Assembly (NCBI GenBank): GCA_003160635.1
Contig: PMLV01000003.1
Span: 1-38,501, forward strand
DNA from: Acidimicrobiaceae bacterium
Lineage (GTDB): Bacteria; Actinomycetota; Acidimicrobiia; Acidimicrobiales; RAAP-2
Direction of reading: 5' to 3'
DNA: 38,501 bases
The position numbers were made by a program, and so were the translations under genes. The notes under the pieces were generated by a model. It was not told where the DNA came from. It was given only the letters and a program-made list of their open reading frames with translations, and searched no databases. The first letter of the stretch is position 1. Each line of letters begins with the position of its first letter. This document shows positions 17,701 through 25,105 of the stretch, piece by piece.

Positions 17701-18528
17701 GGGTATGGCGTCCTCCAGACGTTTGTCTCCCGCGAGGGACACGCGCGAGTGCCCCATCATTGGGTGGAAGACCAATTCAGGCTCGGGTCATGGGTAACCA
17801 AGCAACGGCAGACCCATGCAAAGGGTTCTCTCGATACCAACCGATGCTGCCGGGTGGAGGCATTACCCGGTTGGTCCTGGGATCCGCTCAGCGATCAGTG
17901 GGAGCAATACTTCATCACACTCGAACGCTTTGTCGCTCGGGAAGGCCATGCCCGCGTGACCCAAAGTTGGTCGGAGGACGGACTCAAGCTCGGGTCTTGG
18001 AGTGCGACGCAGCGGATGTCCTACGCCAAGGGTTCCCTGGACCCGGCAAAGGCCGAGCGCCTACGGGCTCTCCCCGGTTGGTCCTGGGATCCTCGAACGC
18101 AGCGTTGGGAAGCGGGATACGAAACACTTGTTGATTTTGCAGCCCGCCACGGGCACGCAAACGTGCCTCAAAAGTGGATAGAGGGCCACTTCAATTTGGG
18201 CCACTGGGTAGCCGTCCAAAGGCGGTTTCACTTTGCAGGATCCCTGGATCGAGACCGAGCTCGCCGCTTGGAGGCAGTCCCCGGTTGGTCTTGGGATCCG
18301 CTTAGCGATCAGTGGGACCAGCATTTCGCCGCACTCGAACGCTTCGCCGAGCGCGAGGGTCACGCACTTGTTCCGGCCAAACACATAGAAGGTGGGTTCA
18401 AGGTGGGTTCATGGGTTAGAAACCAACGAACTGCCTACGAGAAAGGCGTGCTCGATTCGCAGAGGGTTAAGAGGCTCGCAGGAACTCAGGGATGGACGTG
18501 GAGACAACGAGCAGCACGTTCACAATGA
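14707..18528 (+). CDS. Mrr-type nuclease / DEAH helicase with nine helicase-associated repeats
   Basis: 1273 aa. Residues 15-150 look like an Mrr/PD-(D/E)XK nuclease (GID with D63, then IQAK with Q77 and K79). A superfamily 2 helicase follows: ACGTGKT at 189-195 as motif I, ICDEAHR as motif II, FMTATPRYF as motif III, and AVGRAIRL as motif VI. From about residue 650 there are nine tandem helicase-associated repeats of about 69 residues. Proteins of this layout resemble stand-alone type I/III-like restriction or anti-plasmid helicases; the target is unknown. It might serve defence or element maintenance. GTG at 14707 is used, and a GTG at 14716 is also possible; no strong ribosome site is seen. 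It comes 55 bases after the previous gene. Confidence 0.8.
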   Translation: MVAVGDLDSLIRRLDPDEYRRGKQFERIVEWFLAHAPEYETQLRKVWLWDDWPDRPSQDLGIDLVAEARGGDLWAIQAKAYGPDSSVTKRDMDSFLSASGSRRFSYRLLVATTDRVAVNARKTMEQQAIPVGTLLRSDLAASGLNWPVSPSHLVAPRPPRKRLRPDQREAVRDVLAGFKRSERGQMIRACGTGKTLAALGVHEQLGAKRTLVLVPSLSLLSQTLREWTANAKEEFEYLAVCSDETVADPDAPVAFTHDLGVPVTTDATKVAEFLGRRGQRVIFSTYQSSPQIAVAYRKHHKPPALDLAICDEAHRCAGPVNSDFATILDPNKIRAKRRLFMTATPRYFTGRIIRQAKEADFEIASMDNEGTFGPVFHRLTFAQAIDQELLSDYRVVIVGVDDATYKEWAEDGTYVTRDGAKITDARTLAGEIGLAKAMRRYDLRRVITFHSRVDTARHFSNELPDVIAWMPSNQRPTGRIQADYVSGQMPTGERRRRLSRLANPQARERSLLSNARCLAEGVDVPTLDGVAFVDPRRSEIDIVQAVGRAIRLAPDKELGTIILPVFIDSEGDADEVLDQSVFKPIWDVLKALRSHDEELAEQLDTLRTARGRTRTSGRLPSKIVIDLPAHVGVEFADQFEARLVDATTTSWEFWFGLLQRFVELMGHARVPSDYNDGDYRLGRWVVKQRVDYWNERLAADRAMRLDAFVGWTWDARADSWEKGFDLLSHFVDREGHARVPDDWVVDRFQLGSWVGVQRRAHLSGTLDPERTRRLSELSGWSWDLLSDQWDEAYSSLQRFSAREGHTRVPQGWREGDLRLGSWVAVQRRRYDKDSLDPERCIRLESLPGWSWHPWADRWDERHALLKRFVKGEGHARVPQGFMVGHVKLGGWVIEQRTNYSKGSLDPERVQTLELLPGWSWEPFSDQWEEYCSALEGFVSREGHARVPRGWREGDLRLGSWVGRQRSAYAKGTMSPDKARRLGSLPNWSWDPFTEQWEQGYGVLQTFVSREGHARVPHHWVEDQFRLGSWVTKQRQTHAKGSLDTNRCCRVEALPGWSWDPLSDQWEQYFITLERFVAREGHARVTQSWSEDGLKLGSWSATQRMSYAKGSLDPAKAERLRALPGWSWDPRTQRWEAGYETLVDFAARHGHANVPQKWIEGHFNLGHWVAVQRRFHFAGSLDRDRARRLEAVPGWSWDPLSDQWDQHFAALERFAEREGHALVPAKHIEGGFKVGSWVRNQRTAYEKGVLDSQRVKRLAGTQGWTWRQRAARSQ
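16654..18513 (+). repeat. Nine tandem helicase-associated (HA) repeats, about 207 nt each
   Basis: Each unit has a W near its start, then F..REGHARVP, RLGSWV..QR, and ends in LPGWSWDP. The units diverge at nucleotide level but keep the core residues, so they are in-frame protein repeats, not a DNA microsatellite. The HA domain usually occurs once to a few times per protein; nine is high. Confidence 0.85.
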
Positions 18529-18688
18529 GTTCACGTCAAAGTGTGGTGACGGAACAAGCACGTGTGGCAATGAGCCAGTGTTTCACCAAGCCCGATCTCC
18601 GCCGGTCGCCGGTCATACCGTTTCAGCTGTGGCCCGGGCGATGCCGCCCAGACCCTCGTAGGCTGGTCACCTACGTCTTCGGAGGACT

Positions 18689-19702
18689 ATGGACCTCGCA
18701 CCATTCAACTTCGATCGCCGACGAGAGGTTGCTGTCGTCGTCGGCGCAGGCGCTACCAGGGGTGCCCACTTCGTTACTCCCGGGACGGTGTGCAAGCCTC
18801 CGCTAGATAGTGACTTCTTCACACTTCTTCGTTCAAGTGCATTGAACAATTCCGATGTCCGACGGCTCCTCGACTTTGTGTCCGAGGAGTTCGGTGGTCT
18901 TCAGGTCGGCATGGAGACGTTCTACTCGCAGGCCTATCACTACGATCAATTCATCCATGACGTCCCCGCGGGTGGGAAGGGTCGTCGAAAGAAGTACGAG
19001 TGGAATCTCGCCTACTTTCGACGTGCTCTTCCTCTCCTCTTTGCCAAGAGTCTCAGCGGCAATGAGTGCGCCTTCCATGCAGCTCTGGCTACAGCTGTAA
19101 GCCCCGGAGATACTTTTATCTCGTTCAATTACGACTGCCTTCTCGACCGAGCTCTGGCACGGTTCGGCGGTCGCCGCTGGCGGCCGTTGGAGGGATACGG
19201 CTATCCGGTGTCCGGAAGTACGCAGGGTTGGGACGACCAATCCGGAAGCGGTCGCCCGTATAAGACATCAATTGGTCTCCTCAAGCCTCATGGGTCATTG
19301 AATTGGGTAATGACAGATGACGCTCTGACCCTACGAGCAGACGAGTACGCGGCGCGCTCGGAGCACGAACTTGTGATCGTGCCACCGCTCTGGCAAAAGT
19401 CATTTGACTCTGAGCCCTATCAAACAATTTGGAAGGAAACCCGTCGGATTCTGTCCCGAACAAAGGCATTGTTTGTGATCGGCTATTCATTGCCCGAGAC
19501 AGACGTCTACACCCAGGCGACCCTGCGGATGGATGTGGGCCCACTCGATTTTCTCTGTATCGTCAATCCGGACGAGGACGCTCACAGACGAGTCTTGCGA
19601 ACTCTGCGATCCTCAGTTACTACAACCACACATGTCGTGGAATTTGCGCGACTCGCCGATTTGGCAGCGCTCTTGCCTCCCGTGGCGCTCGGTGGGTTGT
19701 GA
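18689..19702 (+). CDS. SIR2-like NADase/defence protein
   Basis: 337 aa. VAVVVGAGAT near the N-terminus is the nucleotide-binding loop, FISFNYDCLLDRA the second conserved block, GLLKPHGSLNW the third and ALFVIGYSLPETD the fourth, as in the SIR2-like group found in many anti-phage systems. Known members hydrolyse NAD+ to stop phage growth; that activity is inferred here. GGAGG lies three bases before the ATG at 18689, and a 160-bp gap separates it from the helicase gene, so it may have its own promoter. Its TGA overlaps the GTG of a small beta-repeat gene, suggesting a two-gene unit. Confidence 0.75.
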   Translation: MDLAPFNFDRRREVAVVVGAGATRGAHFVTPGTVCKPPLDSDFFTLLRSSALNNSDVRRLLDFVSEEFGGLQVGMETFYSQAYHYDQFIHDVPAGGKGRRKKYEWNLAYFRRALPLLFAKSLSGNECAFHAALATAVSPGDTFISFNYDCLLDRALARFGGRRWRPLEGYGYPVSGSTQGWDDQSGSGRPYKTSIGLLKPHGSLNWVMTDDALTLRADEYAARSEHELVIVPPLWQKSFDSEPYQTIWKETRRILSRTKALFVIGYSLPETDVYTQATLRMDVGPLDFLCIVNPDEDAHRRVLRTLRSSVTTTTHVVEFARLADLAALLPPVALGGL

Positions 19703-20064
19703 ACGCCTCGGTCCGTCGAGCCGTCGCCTATATCGCCGGACGAGCGGTCAGCGGGCGTCGTGCATCCTCGGCATACGACTTCTCATCCGGGAAATACACG
19801 AACTTCAGCGGCGAGGTTTCGGATTCAAAGGTAGCGGTCTACGACTTCGATGCGGGCTGCCACGTCTCCGGAAGCCGGAGGGGAGATCGGTACTCGCTGT
19901 ATCACTACGGCATCAGCGGCCATATCGATCTATCAGTTAAGCCGAACGGAACGTTCTCAGGATATGACTACACGTCCGCCGCTCACTTTAGCGGCAAGGT
20001 CACTGGAAGATCGATAAGCCTCTACGACCACGGCTCCGGCGAGTACTTCAATTATTCGATTTGA
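19699..20064 (+). CDS. Beta-repeat partner protein of the SIR2-like gene
   Basis: 121 aa. It is built of short repeated strands around a Y-D-[FY/H]-x-S-G motif: SSAYDFSSGKYTNFSG, VAVYDFDAGCHVSG, YSLYHYGISGHIDL, SGYDYTSAAHFSG, ISLYDHGSGEYFNYSI. This predicts a beta-sheet or beta-roll. I know similar conserved hypothetical proteins but not a function. GTG at 19699 overlaps the SIR2-like stop, so the two are likely made together; it may be the sensor, inhibitor or scaffold. It is the last gene before the right TIR. Confidence 0.6.
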   Translation: MNASVRRAVAYIAGRAVSGRRASSAYDFSSGKYTNFSGEVSDSKVAVYDFDAGCHVSGSRRGDRYSLYHYGISGHIDLSVKPNGTFSGYDYTSAAHFSGKVTGRSISLYDHGSGEYFNYSI

Positions 20065-20090
20065 GCAGTACCAAGCTCCCCCAACTCCCT

Positions 20091-20245
20091 CTCGCTCCCC
20101 GCCGGTCGCCGGTCTCCCTTGCGGTCGCCGTCGCCGTCGTCTCGCTGTCCCGTCGTCCCCGGCCCGCTCCCGGCCCGCTCTCCCGGCCGTTGTCCCTTCT
20201 TGTCCGCCTTCCGGCCGCCCGGCCCTCTCCCGGCTTCCTTGGTGT
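20091..20245 (-). repeat. Right terminal inverted repeat of the casposon-like element
   Basis: Reverse complement of the left repeat at 787-942. The outermost bases are again acacc when read inward. The plus strand has no A from 20085 to 20246, mirroring the T-free left end. It starts about 26 bases after the last cargo gene's stop. Confidence 0.9.
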
Positions 20246-20259
20246 CACTGTGTAGCCAT
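20246..20259. repeat. 14-bp target-site duplication, right copy
   Basis: cactgtgtagccat, identical to 773-786. The outer neighbours differ (gcccccat follows here), so identity is confined to the 14 bases, as expected for a target duplication. Confidence 0.85.
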
Positions 20260-20385
20260 GCCCCCATTTGTAAGAGTTCGGCTCGTCTGTCCCACTCTGG
20301 CTCCGGCGCCTGTGTCCCACTCCGCCCATTGCTCTAGAAGCTCCGTTGACCTTGGCTTGGCTCTGTTTGAGCCAAGGAGGCGGGC

Positions 20386-20604
20386 ATGGCACTGGTGGAG
20401 CTTTCGATGCTTGAGCAGCGCTATCTGGCTGTTCGAGAGGTGCTCGACACCGGTGCCAGCGTCACCGACGTGGCCACCCGCCACGGTGTTGACCGCAGGA
20501 CGCTGCACCGTTGGCTGGTGCGCTATGCCAACGAGGGCATCGGGGCGCTGGCCGACAAGAGCTCCAAGCCCGACATAACAGCCAATGAGCGAGCGCCCGG
20601 CTGA
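20386..20604 (+). pseudogene. Truncated IS481-type transposase, N-terminal HTH only
   Basis: ATG at 20386 opens a 72-codon frame whose first 60 or so residues match the helix-turn-helix region of IS481 transposases (VTDVATRHGVDRRTLHRWLVRY, DKSSKP). The catalytic DDE domain of about 250 residues is absent, and the last residues diverge. It is an old IS remnant just outside the casposon. Confidence 0.65.
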
Positions 20605-20727
20605 CACTGTGAGCCGGGCGAGCGAATTAGGGGCTCTCACCAGCCGCGGCCTCACCCCGTGAGTGCGGCAGTGTGATGCGACCTCTTGGGGGGCCGTTTC
20701 CCGGCTGGCAAAACTACGCTCGGCGCC

Positions 20728-21471
20728 GTGGGAACGAACTCGCTCACGCGAGTCACCTCTGCCCGGTTGGGCGTGCTGGTCCCAGCCATTCTTGGCGTGG
20801 CTTTGCTTGCCCTACTCGAGGCTGGGTGTGGCAGCTCGACTCCTAAACCGCCGCCAACGTCAGCTCGATCGGGTTCACATGTCTCAAGCGTTCCAACGAG
20901 CACAACCACCACCGTGGCGCCCACGACGACTACCGACCCCGGTGCCTTGCCCCAGACCACGGACGAGCCCTCGAACGATGCTCCGCTTCAGGCACGGATG
21001 ACCGCGCTATGGCAGGCGATCGTGGACGACTCAATCGATGAGGCTCGACCCCTCTTCTTCCCCGAGAGCGCGTACCTCCAGATGAAGACGGGGGTCATCA
21101 GCGATCCGGCCTCCGATTACGCGAATCGTTTGATCGCGTTCTACGGCCTCGACATCGGGGCCTATCACAGCCTGTTGACGAGCGAGGGGACGGGCGGGAC
21201 GCTCGTCGACGTTCTCGTCGACCCAACTTACGCGACGTGGATCGCGCCGGGGCAATGTGAGAACCGCATCGGCTACTGGCATCTTCCCGGCGTTCGGCTC
21301 GTCTACGACGTGGATTCGGTGGAGTACTCGTTCGCGGTGGCGTCGCTCATCTCGTGGCGCGCAACGTGGTATGTGGTGCACCTCGGCCCCAATCCAAGGC
21401 CGCAGAACGTGGGCACCGTCGACCAGCCCAGCCTCGGGGCCGGTGCACCCGGTCCACCAGGGGGCTGCTGA
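20728..21471 (+). CDS. Putative secreted lipoprotein of unknown function
   Basis: About 247 aa from GTG at 20728, chosen because it places a signal peptide (GVLVPAILGVALLALL) at the N-terminus ending in the lipobox-like LEAGC. A TTG at 20686 would add residues without signal character. A Thr/Ser/Pro-rich linker (TSTTTTVAPTTTT) follows, then a globular domain of about 150 residues with three Trp in the second half and no family I recognise. It probably acts on the outer face of the membrane. It faces the convergent CapA-like gene. Confidence 0.55.
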   Translation: MGTNSLTRVTSARLGVLVPAILGVALLALLEAGCGSSTPKPPPTSARSGSHVSSVPTSTTTTVAPTTTTDPGALPQTTDEPSNDAPLQARMTALWQAIVDDSIDEARPLFFPESAYLQMKTGVISDPASDYANRLIAFYGLDIGAYHSLLTSEGTGGTLVDVLVDPTYATWIAPGQCENRIGYWHLPGVRLVYDVDSVEYSFAVASLISWRATWYVVHLGPNPRPQNVGTVDQPSLGAGAPGPPGGC

Positions 21472-21504
21472 GGAGCGGTAGATCTCGCCCGGCATCCGAC
21501 ACGA

Positions 21505-22707
21505 TCAGGTCGAGCTCGGCCCCGGCTCAATCTGGCCACTGGAAGAGATGGTGGCGGCCACCGAACCGAAGTCCGCGCTGGAGAGCTGGTTGACGAACTG
21601 GGCAGCCGCTCCCGAAGAGTCGACCGATGGCCTTCCGACGCCGTCGAGGAGCAACGAGATGAACTGACCGCTCAGGAATGTCCCGTCAGACCGAAGGGTC
21701 ACCTTCAAGATCCCGGAGAGATCAAGTACCCCAGTGGTGGCGAAGTCGTAGTAGGAGGCGAAGTTCCCGAGGCTGTAGGCAATCAGGTGGCCGTTGTAGA
21801 ACTCCATTCCCCTGAGGACGTGGGGACCGCTGGCAATCACGAGGTCGGCGCCGTCGTCGATCGCGGCGTGGGCGAATGCCTTTGGGTTGCCGCGATCCTC
21901 GCCGACGTAGGTCTCCTCCTGACCGGTCACGTGATCGGCGGAAGTCCCCTCGGCTCCGGCATGCATGTACACGACGACCACATTGGCTTCGGTCCGGGCC
22001 TGTTGGATCAACTGCTTGGCGGTGGTGAAGTCGAGGAGGTTGTTGACGTTCGAGTACGGGGCAAAGGCGACAAACGCCACCTTGGTTTCCCCGTCGGTCA
22101 CCACCCCGATCTGCCCGGGAAGCCCCGTCTGAGTCATGCCGGCCCCCTGGATCGCAGCCGTGGTGTCGGCGAGGCCGGACGACCCGTAATCGTGTGAGTG
22201 GTTGTTGGCACTGTTGAGCACGGTGAAACCGGCTTGGTGAAGCACCTGCGCGTCCGAGGATGGAGTCCGGAACGCATAGCAGTTGGTAGAGCCGGCAGCG
22301 CATTTTGAAGCGGACTGGTCGGTGAGCGTGCCTTCGAGGTTGCCGAACGCGATCGGGGCGCTGAGGGCAGACTGGACGGGCTGCAGGTACGTCGAGGGGT
22401 CGGGTGGCAGGTTCGGGGTATTCCCGAGCTCGGTGTCTCCGACGGCGGCGATCGTCACCGGGTTGGCAGGCTTGGTCGTCGTGGTCGAGCTCTTGGGGAT
22501 CGCGTCGGCTTTGTGCCCATGGGTTCTCGGGATCGACGTGGTTGCCGAGGCGTTCGTGTGGCGCCCGCTCGAGCGGGACAGATCGGTCACCACGAAGACG
22601 ATCGCGACGATCAGCACCACGGCAGCCACGCCCACGGCGATCCGGCGCATCAAGAAGACCGACCGGCTCGGACGCCGGTGGTGACGGGGGACAGACGGCG
22701 GACTCAC
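21505..22707 (-). CDS. CapA-family (PgsA-like) metallophosphatase-fold protein
   Basis: 400 aa. One N-terminal membrane helix (about residues 24-45) and a Thr-rich linker precede a CapA/poly-gamma-glutamate synthesis domain. The domain shows AAVGDTELG, FGNLEGTLTD, SANNHSHDYG, YMHAGAEG and GADLVIASGPHVLRG with a following YSLGNF. These carry the Asp/Asn/His metal ligands of the fold. CapA proteins are linked to anionic polymer synthesis or hydrolysis outside the cell, but many are of unknown substrate. GTG at 22707 follows the upstream glycosidase-like gene by 13 bases, so the two form an operon. Confidence 0.8.
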   Translation of the reverse strand: MSPPSVPRHHRRPSRSVFLMRRIAVGVAAVVLIVAIVFVVTDLSRSSGRHTNASATTSIPRTHGHKADAIPKSSTTTTKPANPVTIAAVGDTELGNTPNLPPDPSTYLQPVQSALSAPIAFGNLEGTLTDQSASKCAAGSTNCYAFRTPSSDAQVLHQAGFTVLNSANNHSHDYGSSGLADTTAAIQGAGMTQTGLPGQIGVVTDGETKVAFVAFAPYSNVNNLLDFTTAKQLIQQARTEANVVVVYMHAGAEGTSADHVTGQEETYVGEDRGNPKAFAHAAIDDGADLVIASGPHVLRGMEFYNGHLIAYSLGNFASYYDFATTGVLDLSGILKVTLRSDGTFLSGQFISLLLDGVGRPSVDSSGAAAQFVNQLSSADFGSVAATISSSGQIEPGPSST

Positions 22708-22720
22708 GGCCGACCGGGAC

Positions 22721-23815
22721 CTACCACGGCTGATCGGTTACCCCGGGAAGGCGTTGCAACACGGCGAAGAAGTCCTTGGTGCTCGGGTACAAGAAACGGT
22801 TGGAGATCTGGTTCGGGTTCGGCACGAACAAAGAGGCAGACACCGCACCGGGACCGGCGTAGGAGACGAAGATCGGCCACTCGGGATTGATGTCGAGCTG
22901 CATCGCCCGCACAGCTCCCACGTCCAGGAGTATGCGGGCGAGGCTCGAAGCCGTCTGAGCCGGAGCTGCGACGTAGATGAGGTTCCCGTGCGCGTCGATA
23001 CCGAGACCGGTCCTCCACACGGCAGGAACACCGCCCAGGGTGACCCCCCAGGTGCTCGGGATGTTCGAGGATGCGGTGGCGGCACCGGCGTCGACCAGCA
23101 TGGGGAGATTCTGGCGCGCCATCAAGACGTCGGGTCCCGGGGTCGGGCCGCCCTCCCAGTCGACGATGTCAACGTGGCCGTCCGCATAGGAGACGACCGT
23201 TGCCAGGCCATTGACCATTGGGAAGTACAACGTTCCGTGGACGTAGAAGCCCCCGGCGCTGTCGGCCTCGTAGAATCCCGAGTTGAACGTTGCGAGCAAA
23301 TTGGGCCACGCCGTTTGGGGCACCATTTCGGGGCCGCGGTCAAGTGGGGTGTCGCCCGGTCCCTTGTAGCCCGGGTAGAGAGCGAGCTGCGTGGTCTGTG
23401 TCCGGATCCACGCGGCGTAGGCAACGATGCCGGTCTGGGAGGGATCCGGGCGGAACGTCGTCGTCAGGACGCAGGCCGGCCCGGAGTCCCAGGTGTCCAC
23501 GGGGACCCATCGTCCTTCCCCTGGTAGAGGCGGCGAGACGACGGGGGCGATGGACGGCGGCATGTATGGGGGGGGCAAGGTGGTCGTGGGGTGTGGACGA
23601 GCCGAGGTCGACGTTCCCAGGTCGCCGCCTAGCCGCGGTGTGGCTGAGGTGCCTGGGTGCGCACCGAGCCGGGTGACGACCACCACGACGCCCGCGATCA
23701 GGAGCAGGCTTACGCCTAGGACCTGTCGACGCCGGCGTATGACCTTGCGATGCCGCGAGCGCCGGTCTGCTTGCGATGAACCGGCAGGCCTCGGCTCGAA
23801 CCCCGCCTGTGTCAT
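22721..23815 (-). CDS. Phosphodiester glycosidase-like (NAGPA domain) membrane-anchored protein
   Basis: 364 aa. A basic N-terminus and one membrane helix (VLGVSLLLIAGVVVVV) are followed by a Pro/Thr linker and a domain of the NAGPA/phosphodiester-glycosidase family (PF09992): ATFNSGFY with a Gly-Gly, NLPMLVDAG, RTGLGIDAHGNLIYV and AMQLDINPEW. Family members cleave sugar-phosphodiester bonds; in bacteria they are often tied to cell-surface polysaccharides. It is co-transcribed with the CapA-like gene downstream. Start ATG at 23815. Confidence 0.75.
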   Translation of the reverse strand: MTQAGFEPRPAGSSQADRRSRHRKVIRRRRQVLGVSLLLIAGVVVVVTRLGAHPGTSATPRLGGDLGTSTSARPHPTTTLPPPYMPPSIAPVVSPPLPGEGRWVPVDTWDSGPACVLTTTFRPDPSQTGIVAYAAWIRTQTTQLALYPGYKGPGDTPLDRGPEMVPQTAWPNLLATFNSGFYEADSAGGFYVHGTLYFPMVNGLATVVSYADGHVDIVDWEGGPTPGPDVLMARQNLPMLVDAGAATASSNIPSTWGVTLGGVPAVWRTGLGIDAHGNLIYVAAPAQTASSLARILLDVGAVRAMQLDINPEWPIFVSYAGPGAVSASLFVPNPNQISNRFLYPSTKDFFAVLQRLPGVTDQPW

Positions 23816-24077
23816 CGAAGGAGCGTAAGGAACGCTAAGGCCAACCTCAAGTCACCCTGCCGGCTGCCAATAAGCAACCAGAGCGACGAACTCCTGGTTC
23901 CTCGCGCCGAAGAATAGGAGCAATTACCAACCTGACAGGCCGTTCCACATCAGGAGCCTCGTGAGTCGCGCACCGGATCGAGTGGCCGGATGTGACGAAA
24001 TGCCCTAGGAAACCCAGGCCAGCGGCGCCCATAGTGAGTGGGGTCGAGTCAAGAGGCTCTCGGAGAGGGTTGGGGCG

Positions 24078-24671
24078 ATGATTGGTCGACGTTCGGTTGG
24101 TCTGGTGGTCGTATTCGGTGCGGGAGCGCTACTCGTCGGGGTGCTGGGTGTAAGCGCGGCGCCGGTTCTGGCCAGTGCCAAGCCGAAGCCTCCGCCAATG
24201 TGCTCGCTGGTGTCCCCGGCTACAGCCTCCTTGGCGGCCGGTAATGTCAGCCTCAGTGGGCAGGGGGGCACCTCCCTCAGCGGACGGTCTCTAAGAGGCC
24301 GAGCGGGGGTTCGGCTGCTCGGGGCCCTGGCGGGAGTTGAGAGCAAGAGCTCCAAGGCGACCGCTTGCTACTTCGTGCGGCGGAACGTGCGCCTGCAGGT
24401 AGTTTTCCTCACCAAAGTGATCCGGGCTGCGTTCGTACGCGCCGCCGGGCAAGGCTTGACGACGAATGATCCTAGCCTTGGTGATGCCGCCTTCTCAGTG
24501 CTTTCAGTCGGCGGTTCTCTCCGGGCCACATCTGACTTGTATTTCCTTGTCGGATCCACGGCATTCCGGATGGGCCCCTTGGTAGCGTCGTCCACGCCGG
24601 GTATCACAGAGATGCAGACCTTGGCTGGCACGAAGGTAGTGACGGCGCTGCGTGCGCACGGACCAACCTAG
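24078..24671 (+). CDS. Secreted hypothetical protein
   Basis: 197 aa. A clear signal peptide (LVVVFGAGALLVGVLGVSA, cleavage near PVLASA) is followed by a domain opening CSLVSPATASLAAG with a second Cys (TACYF) for a possible disulfide. The pattern is reminiscent of small actinobacterial secreted proteins of the DUF3558-like kind, but the match is too weak to name. GGAGAGGG precedes the ATG at 24078. It is followed by the IS3 copy. Confidence 0.55.
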   Translation: MIGRRSVGLVVVFGAGALLVGVLGVSAAPVLASAKPKPPPMCSLVSPATASLAAGNVSLSGQGGTSLSGRSLRGRAGVRLLGALAGVESKSSKATACYFVRRNVRLQVVFLTKVIRAAFVRAAGQGLTTNDPSLGDAAFSVLSVGGSLRATSDLYFLVGSTAFRMGPLVASSTPGITEMQTLAGTKVVTALRAHGPT

Positions 24672-24826
24672 CTACGAGTACGCGGTAGAAAGGTGAGGCG
24701 GGCTCCATAAGCCACCAATTGCCACCGATTGGGTGGTTCGGTGGCGATGACCGGGTACCCGTGAACTGATCCACCCGTTGTGCGAGTCCGGACCCCACCA
24801 TGATGGGGAAGGAGGACCACACAACG

Positions 24827-25105
24827 ATGAAGCGACGCCGGCACACGCCCGAGCAGGTCATCAGGAAGCTGGCCGAGGGCGACAAGCTCCTGGCCGAAGG
24901 CAAGACCATCGACGAGGTGGCCAGACACCTCGAGATCACCGAGTCGACCTGGCACCGCTGGCGCAACCAGTACGGCGGGATGAAGGCCGATGATGCCAAG
25001 GAGCTCAAAGAGCTCCGGCGCGAGAACCAACGCCTGAAGAAGATCGTGGCCGATCTCACCTTGGACATCGACATGTTGAAGGAGTTGAACCGGGGAAATT
25101 TCTAG
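24827..25105 (+). CDS. IS3 transposase OrfA
   Basis: 92 aa from ATG at 24827. The HTH (TPEQVIRKLAEGDKL, TIDEVARHLEITESTWHRW) and the following leucine-zipper-like coiled coil (ELRRENQRLKKIVADLTLD) are standard OrfA parts for end binding and dimerisation. It ends at TAG 25103-25105 directly after the slippery site, so most ribosomes would stop here. Confidence 0.85.
   Translation: MKRRRHTPEQVIRKLAEGDKLLAEGKTIDEVARHLEITESTWHRWRNQYGGMKADDAKELKELRRENQRLKKIVADLTLDIDMLKELNRGNF
25093..25099 (+). promoter_or_regulatory. Predicted -1 programmed frameshift site (G GGA AAT)
   Basis: The heptamer GGGAAAT is in the X-XXY-YYZ phase of orfA, six bases before its TAG. A one-base backward slip enters the open orfB frame and would yield the OrfAB transposase, as is general in IS3. 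Confidence 0.65.

Larger units (their letters stand above)
787..20245. mobile_element. Casposon-like self-synthesizing transposon, about 19.5 kb
   Basis: Seen directly: two inverted repeats of about 155 bp, flanked by identical 14-bp direct repeats, enclosing genes for a Cas1 homologue without cas2 or CRISPR, a family B DNA polymerase, SSB, RepA/DnaB-like ATPase and HNH-like protein. Known: casposons combine exactly Cas1, PolB, HNH and HTH genes, TIRs and a target duplication, often at tRNA 3' ends, and Cas1 performs the integration. Inferred: this is an actinobacterial casposon that has also gathered defence-type cargo (STAND nuclease, helicase-nuclease, SIR2-like). The frames of the core genes are open, so it may be recent or still functional. 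An alternative is two copies of a dispersed repeat joined by homologous recombination, but that would not create the abutting 14-bp direct repeats. Confidence 0.85.
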
